The position numbers and the translations under genes were made by a program. The notes below the pieces were generated by a model that was not told where the DNA came from, did no database searches, and worked only from the letters and a program-made list of their open reading frames with translations. Below are positions 10,546 through 22,000 of a stretch of DNA of 64,000 bases, piece after piece. The DNA lies in NCBI GenBank assembly GCA_021442155.1, contig CM038232.1, positions 65,515,555 through 65,579,554 of the forward strand, written 5' to 3'. Numbering within the stretch: the first letter of the stretch is position 1; each line of letters begins with the position of its first letter. This DNA comes from Cymbidium sinense (taxonomy: Eukaryota; Streptophyta; Magnoliopsida; Asparagales; Orchidaceae).

Positions 10546-11453
10546 TGATATGACCCTGAAAATTCCTCTACAAGACGAATCAAAAACAAGCTAATCGAAA
10601 TCAGTCTGAGATCAAGCACTTAAAATATCATTGGAAACTTTGAGACATCAAGATTCCTAAAAAAACTCTCAAATATGGAGTGTTTATAGTCAAATTTCGC
10701 TCGACCATTTTCCCAACAAGCCAAAGATCTTACAATTTACATCATTTGAGATTCAAATATACAAAATACATCATATGATCATCATTTTGAGCCCTCCATG
10801 AAGTGTGGGTAGTGTTTTGCATATATTTACAGACACTTCTCCAATATATAAATAGCTCATTCTCATATGATGAGAGGAAAAGGAAAGAGAGAGGAGAGAC
10901 TAAAGATCCTCCAAGCACAATCATGCCACCTTTGGCCGTTAATCATCGCCATTTGCTTAACATCCAATAACATCGTAATCGGCTTTAACTTCGGGCCATT
11001 GCCACCATTGTGCCGACATCATCATGCCATCACTATCATAAACATCCGCAACATCGGCAACATGGCTGCCAACTTCGTCGGTTGCCGGTCAGCCGCTGCC
11101 ATCATCATCGACCACTATCGTTTGCCATCATCGTTGCCAACATCGTGCCAACATTGAACATTGTCGACAACATTATCGCCAATATCGCCGCCAACATCGC
11201 CGCAACATCGCTGCCATTGTCATCAATATCGCTTATTACTTAGCTGTCCCTTTCTCATATACATTCGTAATCCGATCGGAAGATCTTGTACTCAAAAACA
11301 TACATAGTGGAAGTTTTTATAAGCCCTGGTTTTTCCCTTTTCGATTTTTCACGTAAAATTCGAGTTTTCTTATTCACTTTTAAATACGCGAGCTTTGGAT
11401 TAACGAAGAAAGACTAAAACTTTACTCTACCGATGGTTTTCTAGCACGCAACA
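10546..11453 (+). mobile_element. Candidate solo LTR, 908 bp
   Basis: Starts TGATATGACC and ends CGCAACA, so it has TG..CA ends. ATTAT lies on both sides (10541-10545 and 11454-11458), a possible 5-bp target duplication, though the right copy merges into an ATT repeat. A TATA-box-like TATATAAATAG lies at 10845-10855, about a third into the element, where an LTR promoter is expected. The region 10970-11240 is a low-complexity run of ATCGCC/CATCATC words. No primer site or polyprotein is nearby. The orientation is inferred from the TATA box. Confidence 0.4.
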
Positions 11454-11522
<69 letters not shown>

Positions 11523-11523
11523 T
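11454..11523. repeat. (ATT)n microsatellite
   Basis: About 70 bases of ATT repeats, directly at the right end of the candidate solo LTR. Confidence 0.95.
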
Positions 11524-12748
11524 GCTTATAAAGCTTCATCTTGCGGTCATAATTGGATAAACTAGAGCAAATAATAGGTCACCAAATTCACTTGAATCAT
11601 AAATGTACTTCAATATGTATGTAGACTTAATTTCTAAATATAAACTTGACCTAAAGTAATTCAACTCTTTTTTCTGCGCTAATCTTAAACGAATTTATAC
11701 CAATATTATATTTCTTATTTAAAATTATTAGTATAAGCTTAAACTCATGTGATTAATAATCTCTATGTTAAGGATAATAACCATATTTTGACTTTACAAA
11801 TAAGGGTTGGGATTTTTTTCTGAATTTTTTAATTATTAAGACAACTATGTAAAATAGAAATCTTAAGAGAAGTAAAATTTATAAATAAGTTGGTGAATGA
11901 GCTACGCACAAGATAAAAGAATTGGCATTAATTTTTATCACCTACTATGCAAAATTATAAATAAAGATAAATAAGTTTTGGTATTAGAAAAGGATAAATA
12001 TGTAATAATTTAATGTATTTTTAAAGTATTTTTATTATTTATTTTTTTAAAAAAATAATATTATTTTTAAAAATAGTACATACATCATTTAGGTGTCTTT
12101 GATATTTTTAAAAATAATTATTATCATCAAATATATTTTATTTTAAAATAAAATAAAAATAAGAAATAATAAACAAAAAATAAAAGTGATCCAAAGGGCT
12201 CCTAAAATGCATACTACTCATCCTTTGGATATTGGGAAAAGTAGGTAAATTGGACTAAGACTATTTTAAAAATTAGAATGGATATGAAACTGAAAAAGAA
12301 GTGTTTCAAGTTCAATATTTTAATTGGATGGCACAATAAATATAAAAATTATTTTAATATAAATTAATAATAATTTAATAATGATATTTTTCACTAATTT
12401 AATATATAATATTCTATTTTAGAATAATTTACTTTTAATATTTTGAAAACTATTCTAAACTAAAATTTTGAGATATGATATTTTAATTACTTCCTTTTTT
12501 AATTTCAATCTTTTTTCTAATCAACTGATCAAAATAATAAAAATTTAAAATTTAATCAATATAAGAACTAATTAGTTCTTCAAAAATTGATCTAGTTGGT
12601 CAGGTTTATAACAAATTCATAAAATTTTCAATTATATTTATGGTGTTAATAGGTCAAAAAAAGATTTATATGATGTACCTCTAGGCATCTAAATACGTCC
12701 ACTTTCTTAGTAGTATGAAATGATGGTTTTTTTTAAGATTTCTAACTA
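11524..12748. other. AT-rich spacer
   Basis: Long AT-rich sequence without an open frame I can assign. It ends at the target site of the large hAT element. Confidence 0.4.
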
Positions 12749-12767
12749 ATAAGCATTAGGGGTGTGT

Positions 12768-12965
12768 TCGAGTCGATTTCGAGCCATAGCAAATCGGCTC
12801 AAAATTGGTAATCGGCTCGAGCTCGAGTCGTGGTTCGAAAATTCGAAGTTCGAGTCGGATCGAATCGAGCTCGAGCTCGATCCGGCTCGAATGTGAAACG
12901 AGCCGGCTTCGAAATCCAATCGAACCGGCTCGAAATGCAAACGAGCCGGCTCGTTTGGCTCGAAA
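12768..12965. repeat. Left subterminal TCGAG cluster of the hAT element
   Basis: More than a dozen TCGA-centred words (TCGAGTCG, GGCTCGAG, GAGCCGGCTCG) in about 200 bases, in both orientations. In hAT elements such clusters act as transposase binding sites; here that role is inferred from position. The right end carries the matching cluster. Confidence 0.7.
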
Positions 12966-13983
12966 ATGAAATCCAGGGAATTTTTAGTAGCAAATTTTTG
13001 GCATATGTAATAATATAAATTGCAATTAATAGCAAACTATAATTTTATAAATTACAAATACAAATCTAGAAAATGATACAATTTTGCATGAATTTCTCAT
13101 CAAGATCATAGCCACTTTAGCACAAATACTTGTGATTGATGCTATCACTATTATCAATTTTTTTAATAATGAAACTTATTTTGAATTTATCATTTTAGAG
13201 ATATAATCTTTTCATTGAACTAATTAACAAGAGATAATCACTATGAATTTACTAAACCTCTAACCAACTCCCTTTCTATGATATCATTTGTCATAGCATT
13301 TGCCAACAATTAAGCATTTCAAAATAAAAAAAAAATTTATAATACATCTAAACATTGAGTTTAAAATACAAATCTAGAAAAAAAACAAAAATATGAAAAT
13401 GTCTTTTGTTTGTGGGACAAGAGAAAGTAATATCCATCTTCAAGCATTAAGAAAATTTGTAATTTTTATATTTTACTTCAATAATTGAATGCTCCAACCT
13501 CTAGGTTGCCAAAGCCATCCATTAGAGCCTTAAAGATAGAAAAATAAATCCCTTACAAAAGTGACAAAACCTCACAAATCAGAAATATCATGCATTAATA
13601 TAGTAGAGTCGAAAAGCAGAATAAAGGCTCTAGGTTGCCTGGCCATCCAATGAGAGGCTTGTTAGCCACCAATAATGAAGCAAAAATAAATGAATTTGCC
13701 CAAATTACAAATATATTCTCTTCTCATCATCGTCAAAAATTAAAAAAGCAAAAATTCTTCATGATAAGCCCACTAGATCTCATATCCTCCACGGCTCCAC
13801 CACCACCAACAAGGCAACAAAATAACAAATAAAACCACCCAGGCCAACAGCCATGCGCCAGCCAACAGGATGAGCAGAGCTGCAGAAGAAGCCAAAGCTA
13901 AGAGCAGAAGTTCGAATCCCAAAATTCAAACGCCCAACACGACCCAGCCAACACATCCACCCATCCAAATTCCAAAATAGCCA

Positions 13984-14055
13984 ACCAAGTGAACCAACAC
14001 AGCCAAAATAACCAACACAGCCAAAAAATCCAACACAGGTTACACAGCCAATAAT
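13984..14055. repeat. Short tandem repeat, AACCAACACAGCCAAAA-like
   Basis: Two to three imperfect copies of a unit of about 17-18 bases within the hAT 3' region. They explain the Trp/Cys-rich minus-strand open frames over 13780-14197, which I do not regard as genes. Confidence 0.7.
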
Positions 14056-14597
14056 AGCAGACAAAGCCATAGCCCACGACCCGCCTGGACAAGGCCGCAG
14101 GACGGCAGCCGGCAGAGATCTCCAGAATAACCAACGTGGCAGCCAAAGGCCCAAAAGGAACAAGGTTAGAGCCTAGAGGCAAACAAAAACTCTTCAAATT
14201 CCCAAAGAGGCTAGAGGCTAGAGCAGATCAGCAGACTATCACTACATAAGGGAAAATGCAAAGACAACAAACAACCATGTAAGAATGTAGAAATCTCCAA
14301 GCCAAACCAGGAAAAGAGAATAACAACCACCAAAAAAATTCAATCCGAAAAAGGCCACCAAAAATAAGACAACCACATATGATCGAAAGATAGGATACCT
14401 GCATGGTTGGCTCCACATAATCTTGAATGAAACTTGGCTAAATCATTTGCTACTATAGTCTCTCCTCAAGAAATCTTATAAATGGTAACCTAATGACTTG
14501 TGCCCTCAAAAAATGAGTTGAGTTCTTTATTTTTAGGGTGACTAACTAAGCAAGCAAAATGCCAAAATAAGGCTCCAATCATGTAATAATGTAGAAT

Positions 14598-14800
14598 GCA
14601 TCAGTACATAAAATATAGTAAGAATGTAAGTTTGTAACTATGTAAGATGACAAGATGAAGCAAATAGGTTTGTAAAGTCAAAATAAATTTCCAAACCAAA
14701 ATTTTTATATTATTGCATGCATCAGTAGATAAAATATAGTAAGAATGTAAGATGAAACAATATGTTTGTAATGTCAAACAAAAATTTCAAATCTAGGTGA
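14598..14800. repeat. Diverged direct duplication inside the hAT 3' region
   Basis: GCATCAGTACATAAAATATA with the following AGTAAGAATGTAAG (from about 14600) recurs from about 14717 with one change (TAGATAAA). Both copies are followed by similar GTTTGTAA..GTCAAA text, giving a unit of about 117 bases. Confidence 0.7.
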
Positions 14801-15300
14801 AACTTAGAGATAATATCAACTATCAAGTAATATACTAATATGTCACCCCAAACGATGAAATGGCCTCAAAGTTAGATCATCGACCAAATCATTTCACTAT
14901 TAGTATAAAAATTAATCACGAAAGCCTCCATTAATCAATCTCAGTTCAATTTTATCATTGGACATCATATCGCCATCTGCCACTATCATAAAATATTAAA
15001 GCACAAAAACAGCAAAAAATATAATGTGATGCTACATAGCCTACATTGATGAAAGAAAATAGTCTCCAAAAATATATACAAACCGTATAGTCACATAAAA
15101 ATGATCAAATAGTCTGGTAAAAAAAGTCTCCAAAAATAAAGAGAGCATAACTAAATGATATCACCTGATTTTCATATTCCGTGGATAAACTTTCAGGTAC
15201 ATTTATAACCAAGTTCTCTTCCACAAGAGCATCAAACTGAAATTGCAATAGATTAAAAATGAAACTCATATATGAATAGAAGAGACTGGAGAGAATTGTA

Positions 15301-17320
15301 CTATAAAATAAAAAAGTAAGATAATATTACCAATGGATCTTTTGATGATTTATATGCAGCTCGAATCCAGTTTCCACTACACACTAAAGCATCTAATGTT
15401 CTTAGTGAAATTGAGCTTCTATAATCGCTTAGTACACAACCACCAGCACTAAAAGATGATTCAGAAGCAACGGTGGTTACTGGGATGGTAAAAATATCTT
15501 TGTCCATCTTTGAGAGAGTCTTATATTTCATTCTTGATATTTTCCACCATTCCAAAATGTCAAATTCTGAATTTGGGCATTTCACACATGCTTCATCAAG
15601 GTATATCTCCGTGATCGACTCGTGGTACTAAGAGGCCGGTAGAATCTATGAAATCATACAAACCAACCAATCATCATGTGAAGCATTACCACCTTCAATT
15701 GTGTTTCGTTGAGAGGTGGATGCTTCAGGAGTTTCTTTGCCCGTAGGCTGCATATCAACAGAGTAATAAGAGTATAGCTCAAAAAGTTTTTGTTTTACAG
15801 TGCCCTTCTTCACATTCACAATGTGAACATCATAAATTTGTGGGTAGTAGTAATTGATAGCAAAAAGTTTCATTCTAGGATCTAAAATGCAAGCAATCGA
15901 AATAACAATGAACACATTCAAGACTTATCAAATTTAGTCTTCATGCTACTTGCCATGTTTGAAATAAAAATAGTACTAGATGAGCATTATCGATCCAATA
16001 TTCTCTTGATCAAAACTAGATTGGGAAGCAATCTATTCGCTGTAGGATAGGATGAACCTGAAAAAATTTCAGTAATGCGATGAAAAATCTGAAGCAGCTC
16101 TCTTACTTTCTCAAAATCAAACCAATCTTCTTGAGAGGGCAACCATATATAATTCAGATCATGCAAAGCATATTCAGGAAACACATTCTTATAATAAAAA
16201 GCAGACTCTAACATCTTGTATGTGGAGTTCATGAAGTTGGCACATCAATGCAAAGTGCCTTTGATGTGGATAAGCCAACTGTCTTGCTATCTCTCCAAAT
16301 TTATGTAGCGACGGAGATCTTTTATAAATAAAATAGACTCTCTTACCCTTTCAAGAAATGATTTCTTCCATCCCGCACCATTAAGTTTAAAATATGAGCA
16401 TCGAACATGAAAGAAATCACCCATCAATAGAAAATCAGATCTTCTAATGAATAAAGCTTTCAGATTTCTGGCTGCTACATCATTAGATGATGCATTGTCC
16501 AAAGTTATGGTACTAACTTTATTTTGTTGACCCCATTACAACAAACTTTCAGAAATTGCCTCAGAAATCACAGCCCCACTATGAGAAGGATCCAAATCAG
16601 TGAAATTAATTATCCTAGATTGTACTTTCCAATCAGAACTAATGTAATGCACAGTAAGACACATATAACCAATTATTTGATTTGATGTCTAGCAGTCACT
16701 AGTAATTGAAGCTCTCTCAACAACTTTCAAACTTTTTTTTAACTTATCTTTTTCAGCTTCATAAACTTTCATACACTCCTCTTTGATGCCAAATCTTGAA
16801 ATTTTATGATAATTTGGATTCATCGATTTCATCAGAATATTGAACCATAAATGTTCAACTATCATAAATGGATATTCATGAACAATAATCATCTTAGCCA
16901 CAATATTCTTTATTCTAGAATGATCATAGGTAGACGAAACACATAAACTAGATATTGAACCAGTTTCCTCTAAATCCTTTGCTACTGGATCAAATAGTTT
17001 TAGCTTCTTTCCCTTGTTATCAACCTTGCTATAGTGATTTGATTTGAAGTGTCTACTTAACTGAGATGTGATTCCAGTTTTTTGTTTCACATATTATTTG
17101 ACACAATAATTACATTTAAACTTCGCATTGTTTTTCCCTTTTCTGTTACAGTAATTTCACTGAAGTGTTGCCAAACTTCAGATCGTTGTCTTTTACCCTT
17201 GATCTTAACGCTCGAAGCTATTTCACCCACACTCTCATTTTGAGTTATTTCATTATCATCAATAGGTAGGCTTGAGTCACTTGAAAAACTAATAGATTTA
17301 CTTTGAGAAGGACTTGCCAT
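15301..17320 (-). pseudogene. BED-finger hAT transposase (Ac/RICESLEEPER-like), inactivated
   Basis: The likely start is the ATG at 17320 (MASPSQSKS), just after TTCTTATAG, a plausible splice acceptor. Domains in order on the minus strand: a BED zinc finger with VWQHF near 17165, the CNYC pair about 17110-17095 in another frame, and HFKSNH at about 17050; the RNase H-like core with ITSDC (near 16695) where the next codon, normally Trp in this family, is a TAG stop; the second Asp in TLDNASSND near 16490; HVRCSYF near 16405, where the family has a His after RCA and this copy has Phe; ILDPRMK near 15880; and the C-terminal dimerisation domain with FDILEWWK, VASESSFSAGG and LVCSGNW (15340-15570). 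Several stops and frameshifts exclude function. Length and order match full hAT proteins, so the gene decayed in place. Confidence 0.9.
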
Positions 17321-18479
17321 TGTGTCTATAAGAAATGAAACAAAAGCGATGCATAGAATCACTCAAAAAAACATAAATACCTAGATCAGTAACTATTAAT
17401 TTGAACAACAAATCATGCTGGACCAATTAATTAAACACTAGATTAGAAGAAAGATCAAAATCAACCAAGAAATCTGCTTAAAGACTGGATTATACATAAA
17501 AGATCCCCATATATTTACAACCAAGAAATCTGCATCTATCAACATGACAACATCTACCAACAATCACAACAAGTTACTAAAGCGAAAGGCATGTGAACAT
17601 CATAACATGTCCCATGAATGCAAGACACCAGAAATAAGTAAACAACCTTTATAGAACCAAATAACCTCCAACAGGCATGAGGCAACAGGAATCATCAAAG
17701 CCAAGTACCTACTTAGGCGTGCACGACATTCAACGAGCGAGATCACAGTGAGTGAAACAAATACAATTAGAAATGAAATAATGGCCAATGTGGAAGTATT
17801 TCTAATCAGAATTATAAAGTTTCAGAAGTCAGAACCCAGAAGATAGAGGCAATTAGGCAAAGCCGCAGTAGTGAGTAGTCAGAGGGCATTGGCAAACCGA
17901 AGTTACAGAATATTACTGAAGTTACAAAACAGGTAATGAGATCAAAAAACAACATCATCCGCAACTGCAAGTTTGCAACTGCCACAACATTCAACAGGCA
18001 ACAATCGTTACAAACCCAGACGGGCCAGAACCAAATCAACCCCAACGGGCCAACATGCTAACCTAAAATTGTTACAAACCCCGCAAATTGCAAGTACCCC
18101 AGATCCCCAACCGCAAAAAACATAGATATGCATGAATGATTAAAGAACCGAAACATTCCCAAATCCAATAGGTGAACCTCAAATAATGGAATAACAGAAA
18201 TAATTGAAATAACCAACATCATGATTCCATGAAATACTTCGTCGAAATGAAACGAAATCGAAAGTATTTCGGAGCAAGGAAGCAAACCAAGCACACACGA
18301 TTCTGAGACCGACCATCGAATTGAAACAAACCAAACACTCTCACGACGGTCGATAGCTGGCGAACACCGCACACCGCAAGCTAGGCATGAGAAGTGAGAA
18401 CGGGAGGAGAACGAAGAAGAGAACCGAGAAGAAGTGAGAAGTGAGAAGAGGTCGGGGCCTTCGGGGGGTCAAGTTGACG

Positions 18480-18715
18480 TATTAGAATTTAGAATAGGAT
18501 TTTAGATCGCCCGTCGAATTAATCGGACGGCTATCTGCTTTCGCTCATGCACCGCATTCGCCGATCATTTCGCGAGCCCGCGACGAGCCGCGGGTTCGCT
18601 CAGTCGATAAATATTGAACCCACAATTCTCGAATCGACTCGTTTCGAGTCGATCTCGATTCGAGCCCAGATTCGAGTCGACTTTCGAGCGAGTCACGATC
18701 TTCGAGCTAATTTCT
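18480..18715. repeat. Right subterminal TCGAG cluster of the hAT element
   Basis: A GC-rich block with many TCGA-centred words (TCGAGTCGA, GCGAGCC, TTCGAGTC) close to the right terminus, mirroring the left cluster. It probably includes transposase sites and the promoter side of the gene; no clear TATA box is visible. Confidence 0.7.
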
Positions 18716-18731
18716 CAGCCCTAATAAGCAT

Positions 18732-19079
18732 CACACAAAAGCGTTGGTGCATTCTTATCTCGATGCTCTTCTAACTAGGCTTAGCTAAGTGATTTTCTTA
18801 ATCACATGCACATTGATATGATATAATCTTTTAGGCCACAGCTAAGACTTATTTACTGTAATGTTCATGCAAGAAATCTCACTTGACTTATGCTATTAAT
18901 AACCAACATATACATATTAATAATTTTGAGTACTTCTAAAGTAATTTTCTCTTTTAAGTTTAACAAGTGTTACATAAAAATTTAACATCAAAGTATTTAT
19001 CACATATTTGACTTGTATTAAGTATCTTCTACTTTGAATAATTAACTTAGAGGAGATCATTTGATGACCCAAATTCTAA
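18732..19079. other. Spacer between hAT and minus-strand LTR, possibly retroelement leader
   Basis: No open frame. Around 19049-19080 the text TTAGAGGAG..CCAAATTCTAAT resembles the segment next to the end of the other minus-strand LTR (44904-44928), so this may be the start of an internal region that the hAT later split. Similarity is by eye only. Confidence 0.35.
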
Positions 19080-22000
19080 TGTTAGTAACTCTGTTTATAG
19101 CATAATCACTAAAATTAACTTTATTTATTTTCTTGAATGTGGTGTTTTAGTTTGGAGTTGTAGGAATGTCACGCGGATCTTAATGGGCACTTTTTGAAAT
19201 GATTAAGTATGAGATCTAAGGGATAATGTACTATCTTGAAAGATAGAAATACCACCCTACAATGGACTCAATCACTTAATAAGAACTCCTAAGGCATATT
19301 AGTCTATATTATTTCAAAGATCTTTCCTCTACTTTACATGGATAAGTAAAGTATAGTTGATTTTATGCCAGGTTCTTCAGTTCTCTATCAAAGTAAGCTT
19401 CCATAGTTAATTACATCCTAGAAAATGAGAATTTCTTAAGAACACTTTTGATTAAAGTAGTCGACTAATGTCTCCAAAGATTTCAAAGGTGCATAATCAA
19501 AGAATTGATTATTTTGGAAAGCAATCCTGGAGGGCTCAAATAAAAAGAGTTCTTAGAGGATTCTAAAAGAGAATAAGTAGGAAGCACACATGATACTTTA
19601 CATTTTTGAAAGGAAGAAACTTATATATTTGAGTTAAAATTTTATTAGAATGTTAGGACTTAGATTCTAACAGTATAGATTATGGAAATACTTAAGATAT
19701 GAGTACTTATACTCATAACAAAAGAGAAAATAAGAAGTCTTTGAACATATATCTTGAGCACAAGCTAAGAGATCGACCTAATTATACTCAGGAGAATGAG
19801 ATATATTGGTTTATTTCCACAAGGGAGAGTGGACCAATCCAAACTCTTTTGGACTTACAACCACCTGATGTAGCTGCCAACTAACTTCTCCTACGATTCA
19901 AAACAATGTGGTCTATTCTTATGTGAATGCAAGATGATTAGGTTGTTATTAATTAAAAAAAGAATATAGAGTCCTAAGCTCACTCCCTAAAATACTAGAT
20001 CATGATGGGTGTGTGAGTTATGACCTAAACTAATGCAATAAGATTTACATATATTTATTTAATTTTTTGACACATCATTTTGTACTCAAGCTTTGGAGAG
20101 TTTATGCCTATATGCATGACAAAAAGTGGTTATAGGCTAAATCAAAGAGAGAATTTATTTTCCACTACAAAGGACTGCTCTCATAGGCCAAGCATATCCC
20201 CTATCATGTAAGAGTGGAGATCTCCTATTTATAATAGTAAAAAAATATGCATGCATGCTATTATAACATATAATCATACAACTAAGATGTTACTAAATCT
20301 TTTATTCTCTTGATTAACTTCTTAAGCTTTAAGATAAGTTGTGAGTTGCATAAATTTTTTTTAGTTAGAGTTCTTAAATTGGAGTAGAAAATTTAAATTT
20401 TTTTCTACAGAGCTTACCATATCCCGGCCATATAGAAAACACTCACACTTTAAGAAACTTATAAAAAAGATGCAATTTCTATTGCACAATTAATGTAAAC
20501 ACAATAATTAAACTTTAATCACATGAAAGAATAAATAACTGGTGCGGCCGGCTATTGCCGTACACCCTTAAAAAGAAAAGAAATTTGGTAGCCAAGCTGT
20601 ACCGTTATATAACCCATATTATAATTTATAATGAAAAGAAAGCCATGTGAGTCTTCAATTTTTTTTATCTTCATTTCTTGGGTTGGAGTACTCCAGTCTT
20701 CACACCTCCCAAGTCTATGCCTTCTAGCCACTGCTCATCCCATTGCTCATCCTAAATCCCATAACACTAATCCTAATCCTATTATAAAATTACATTTTTA
20801 TATAAAAAAAAATCTAACTGCACCTACAAAATAAAGATTAGCTTAACAAGCATATAAACTAAGCAGTTATATTTCATACATTTGGACTTATCATCCTGCC
20901 TATGGGTAACCAAGCTCGTTTGCCCTAATGGATCATGCTTAAGAATTTTAAGCAACACCTACAAGGAAAGGGATATTTATAATTTTATTATTATAACAGT
21001 CCCCTAACCACAACCCCGTACATAAAGCATCATTAGTCTAACAAATAACGCCTTACCAACGAGACCAACGTACAAATAATCCTAACATTAAATCTAAAAT
21101 ATTACATCATAAAATAAAATACATCACCACAATAATTATATGCCTAACCTAATACTAAGATCGGTGACTTAATATTCTAATGTGTGTGCTAAGGCCAAGT
21201 GTGGTATGCCTTGATTGAACTTTAGAGTTAGAATTTTCTAATGATTGAGTGTTCAAATTCCTTATCAATGGTGGTTATACTATAAGTTATTTAAAGTTTA
21301 GATAAGATTTAAAATTTTATATTTTCTTATTCTTTTCTTAATTATAATTTGATATTATAAAGAGAAGAAAGAGAATTGATTTTTTTAATCCCTACCTTAA
21401 GTTGATTCTAAAGGATGAATTTTCATAACTTTTAAGTCTTTTAATAAAACATTCATGAATTTTAATTAGAACTATGTTTTGATTTGACTTAATGAGTGTT
21501 ATTTAAATATGAAAGACATCTTAAGATTAATGAAGTCAAATCATAATCAAATGAGTAATAGTTTATTATCTAAGCTTCATTATCGATATACATCACTATT
21601 TTACTTTACTTCATTTTGATTGAATACATACACATATATCGTATATATCTATATATTTCTTTTAAACACACTCGAAGTATGAATATGCATGAATTTTTTT
21701 AGCAAAATGAATTTCATTTCAAATTTTTACATATGTATAGGGATGTAGGAAACTATATAAGTACGTGCCTTTGTTAAACCAAGAAAGTGTGGTTATTTAG
21801 GACCTCCTCAAGGCTAGTTAAAGCCTTATGTTTTGAGGATGTCCAGACTATATACTTGTTAAACCAAATACACATATACACATACATAAATATAAGGATG
21901 AAATTATGAAAAGTTACATTTTATTATTCTTTTAAGTATGAAAGATAAGTAAACTTTATTTTACCATATCATTTATAATAAAATTTGAAAATACAAAGCT

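Larger units (their letters stand above)
12757..18723 (-). mobile_element. Full-length hAT transposon, 5967 bp, with perfect 8-bp target duplication
   Basis: ATAAGCAT occurs directly before (12749-12756) and after (18724-18731) the element. The left end reads TAGGGGTGTG; the right end in reverse reads TAGGGCTGAG (8 of 10 alike). An 8-bp duplication with short TAGGG-type termini is diagnostic for hAT. The ends hold dense TCGAG/GGCTCGA clusters (12768-12965 and about 18480-18715). The transposase relic is on the minus strand at 15301-17320, with a likely intron in the 5' untranslated part. The stretch 13500-15300 is the 3' part and holds short internal duplications. 17330-18480 would be the 5' leader and intron. 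Confidence 0.9.

Noticed and set aside
11010..11243. His- and Ala/Asn-rich plus-strand frame
   Set aside because: Low-complexity reading of ATCGCC/CATCATC repeats within the candidate solo LTR.
13780..14197. Two overlapping minus-strand frames rich in Trp, Cys and Gly
   Set aside because: They read through short tandem repeats in the 3' part of the hAT element, show no domain and overlap in different frames.
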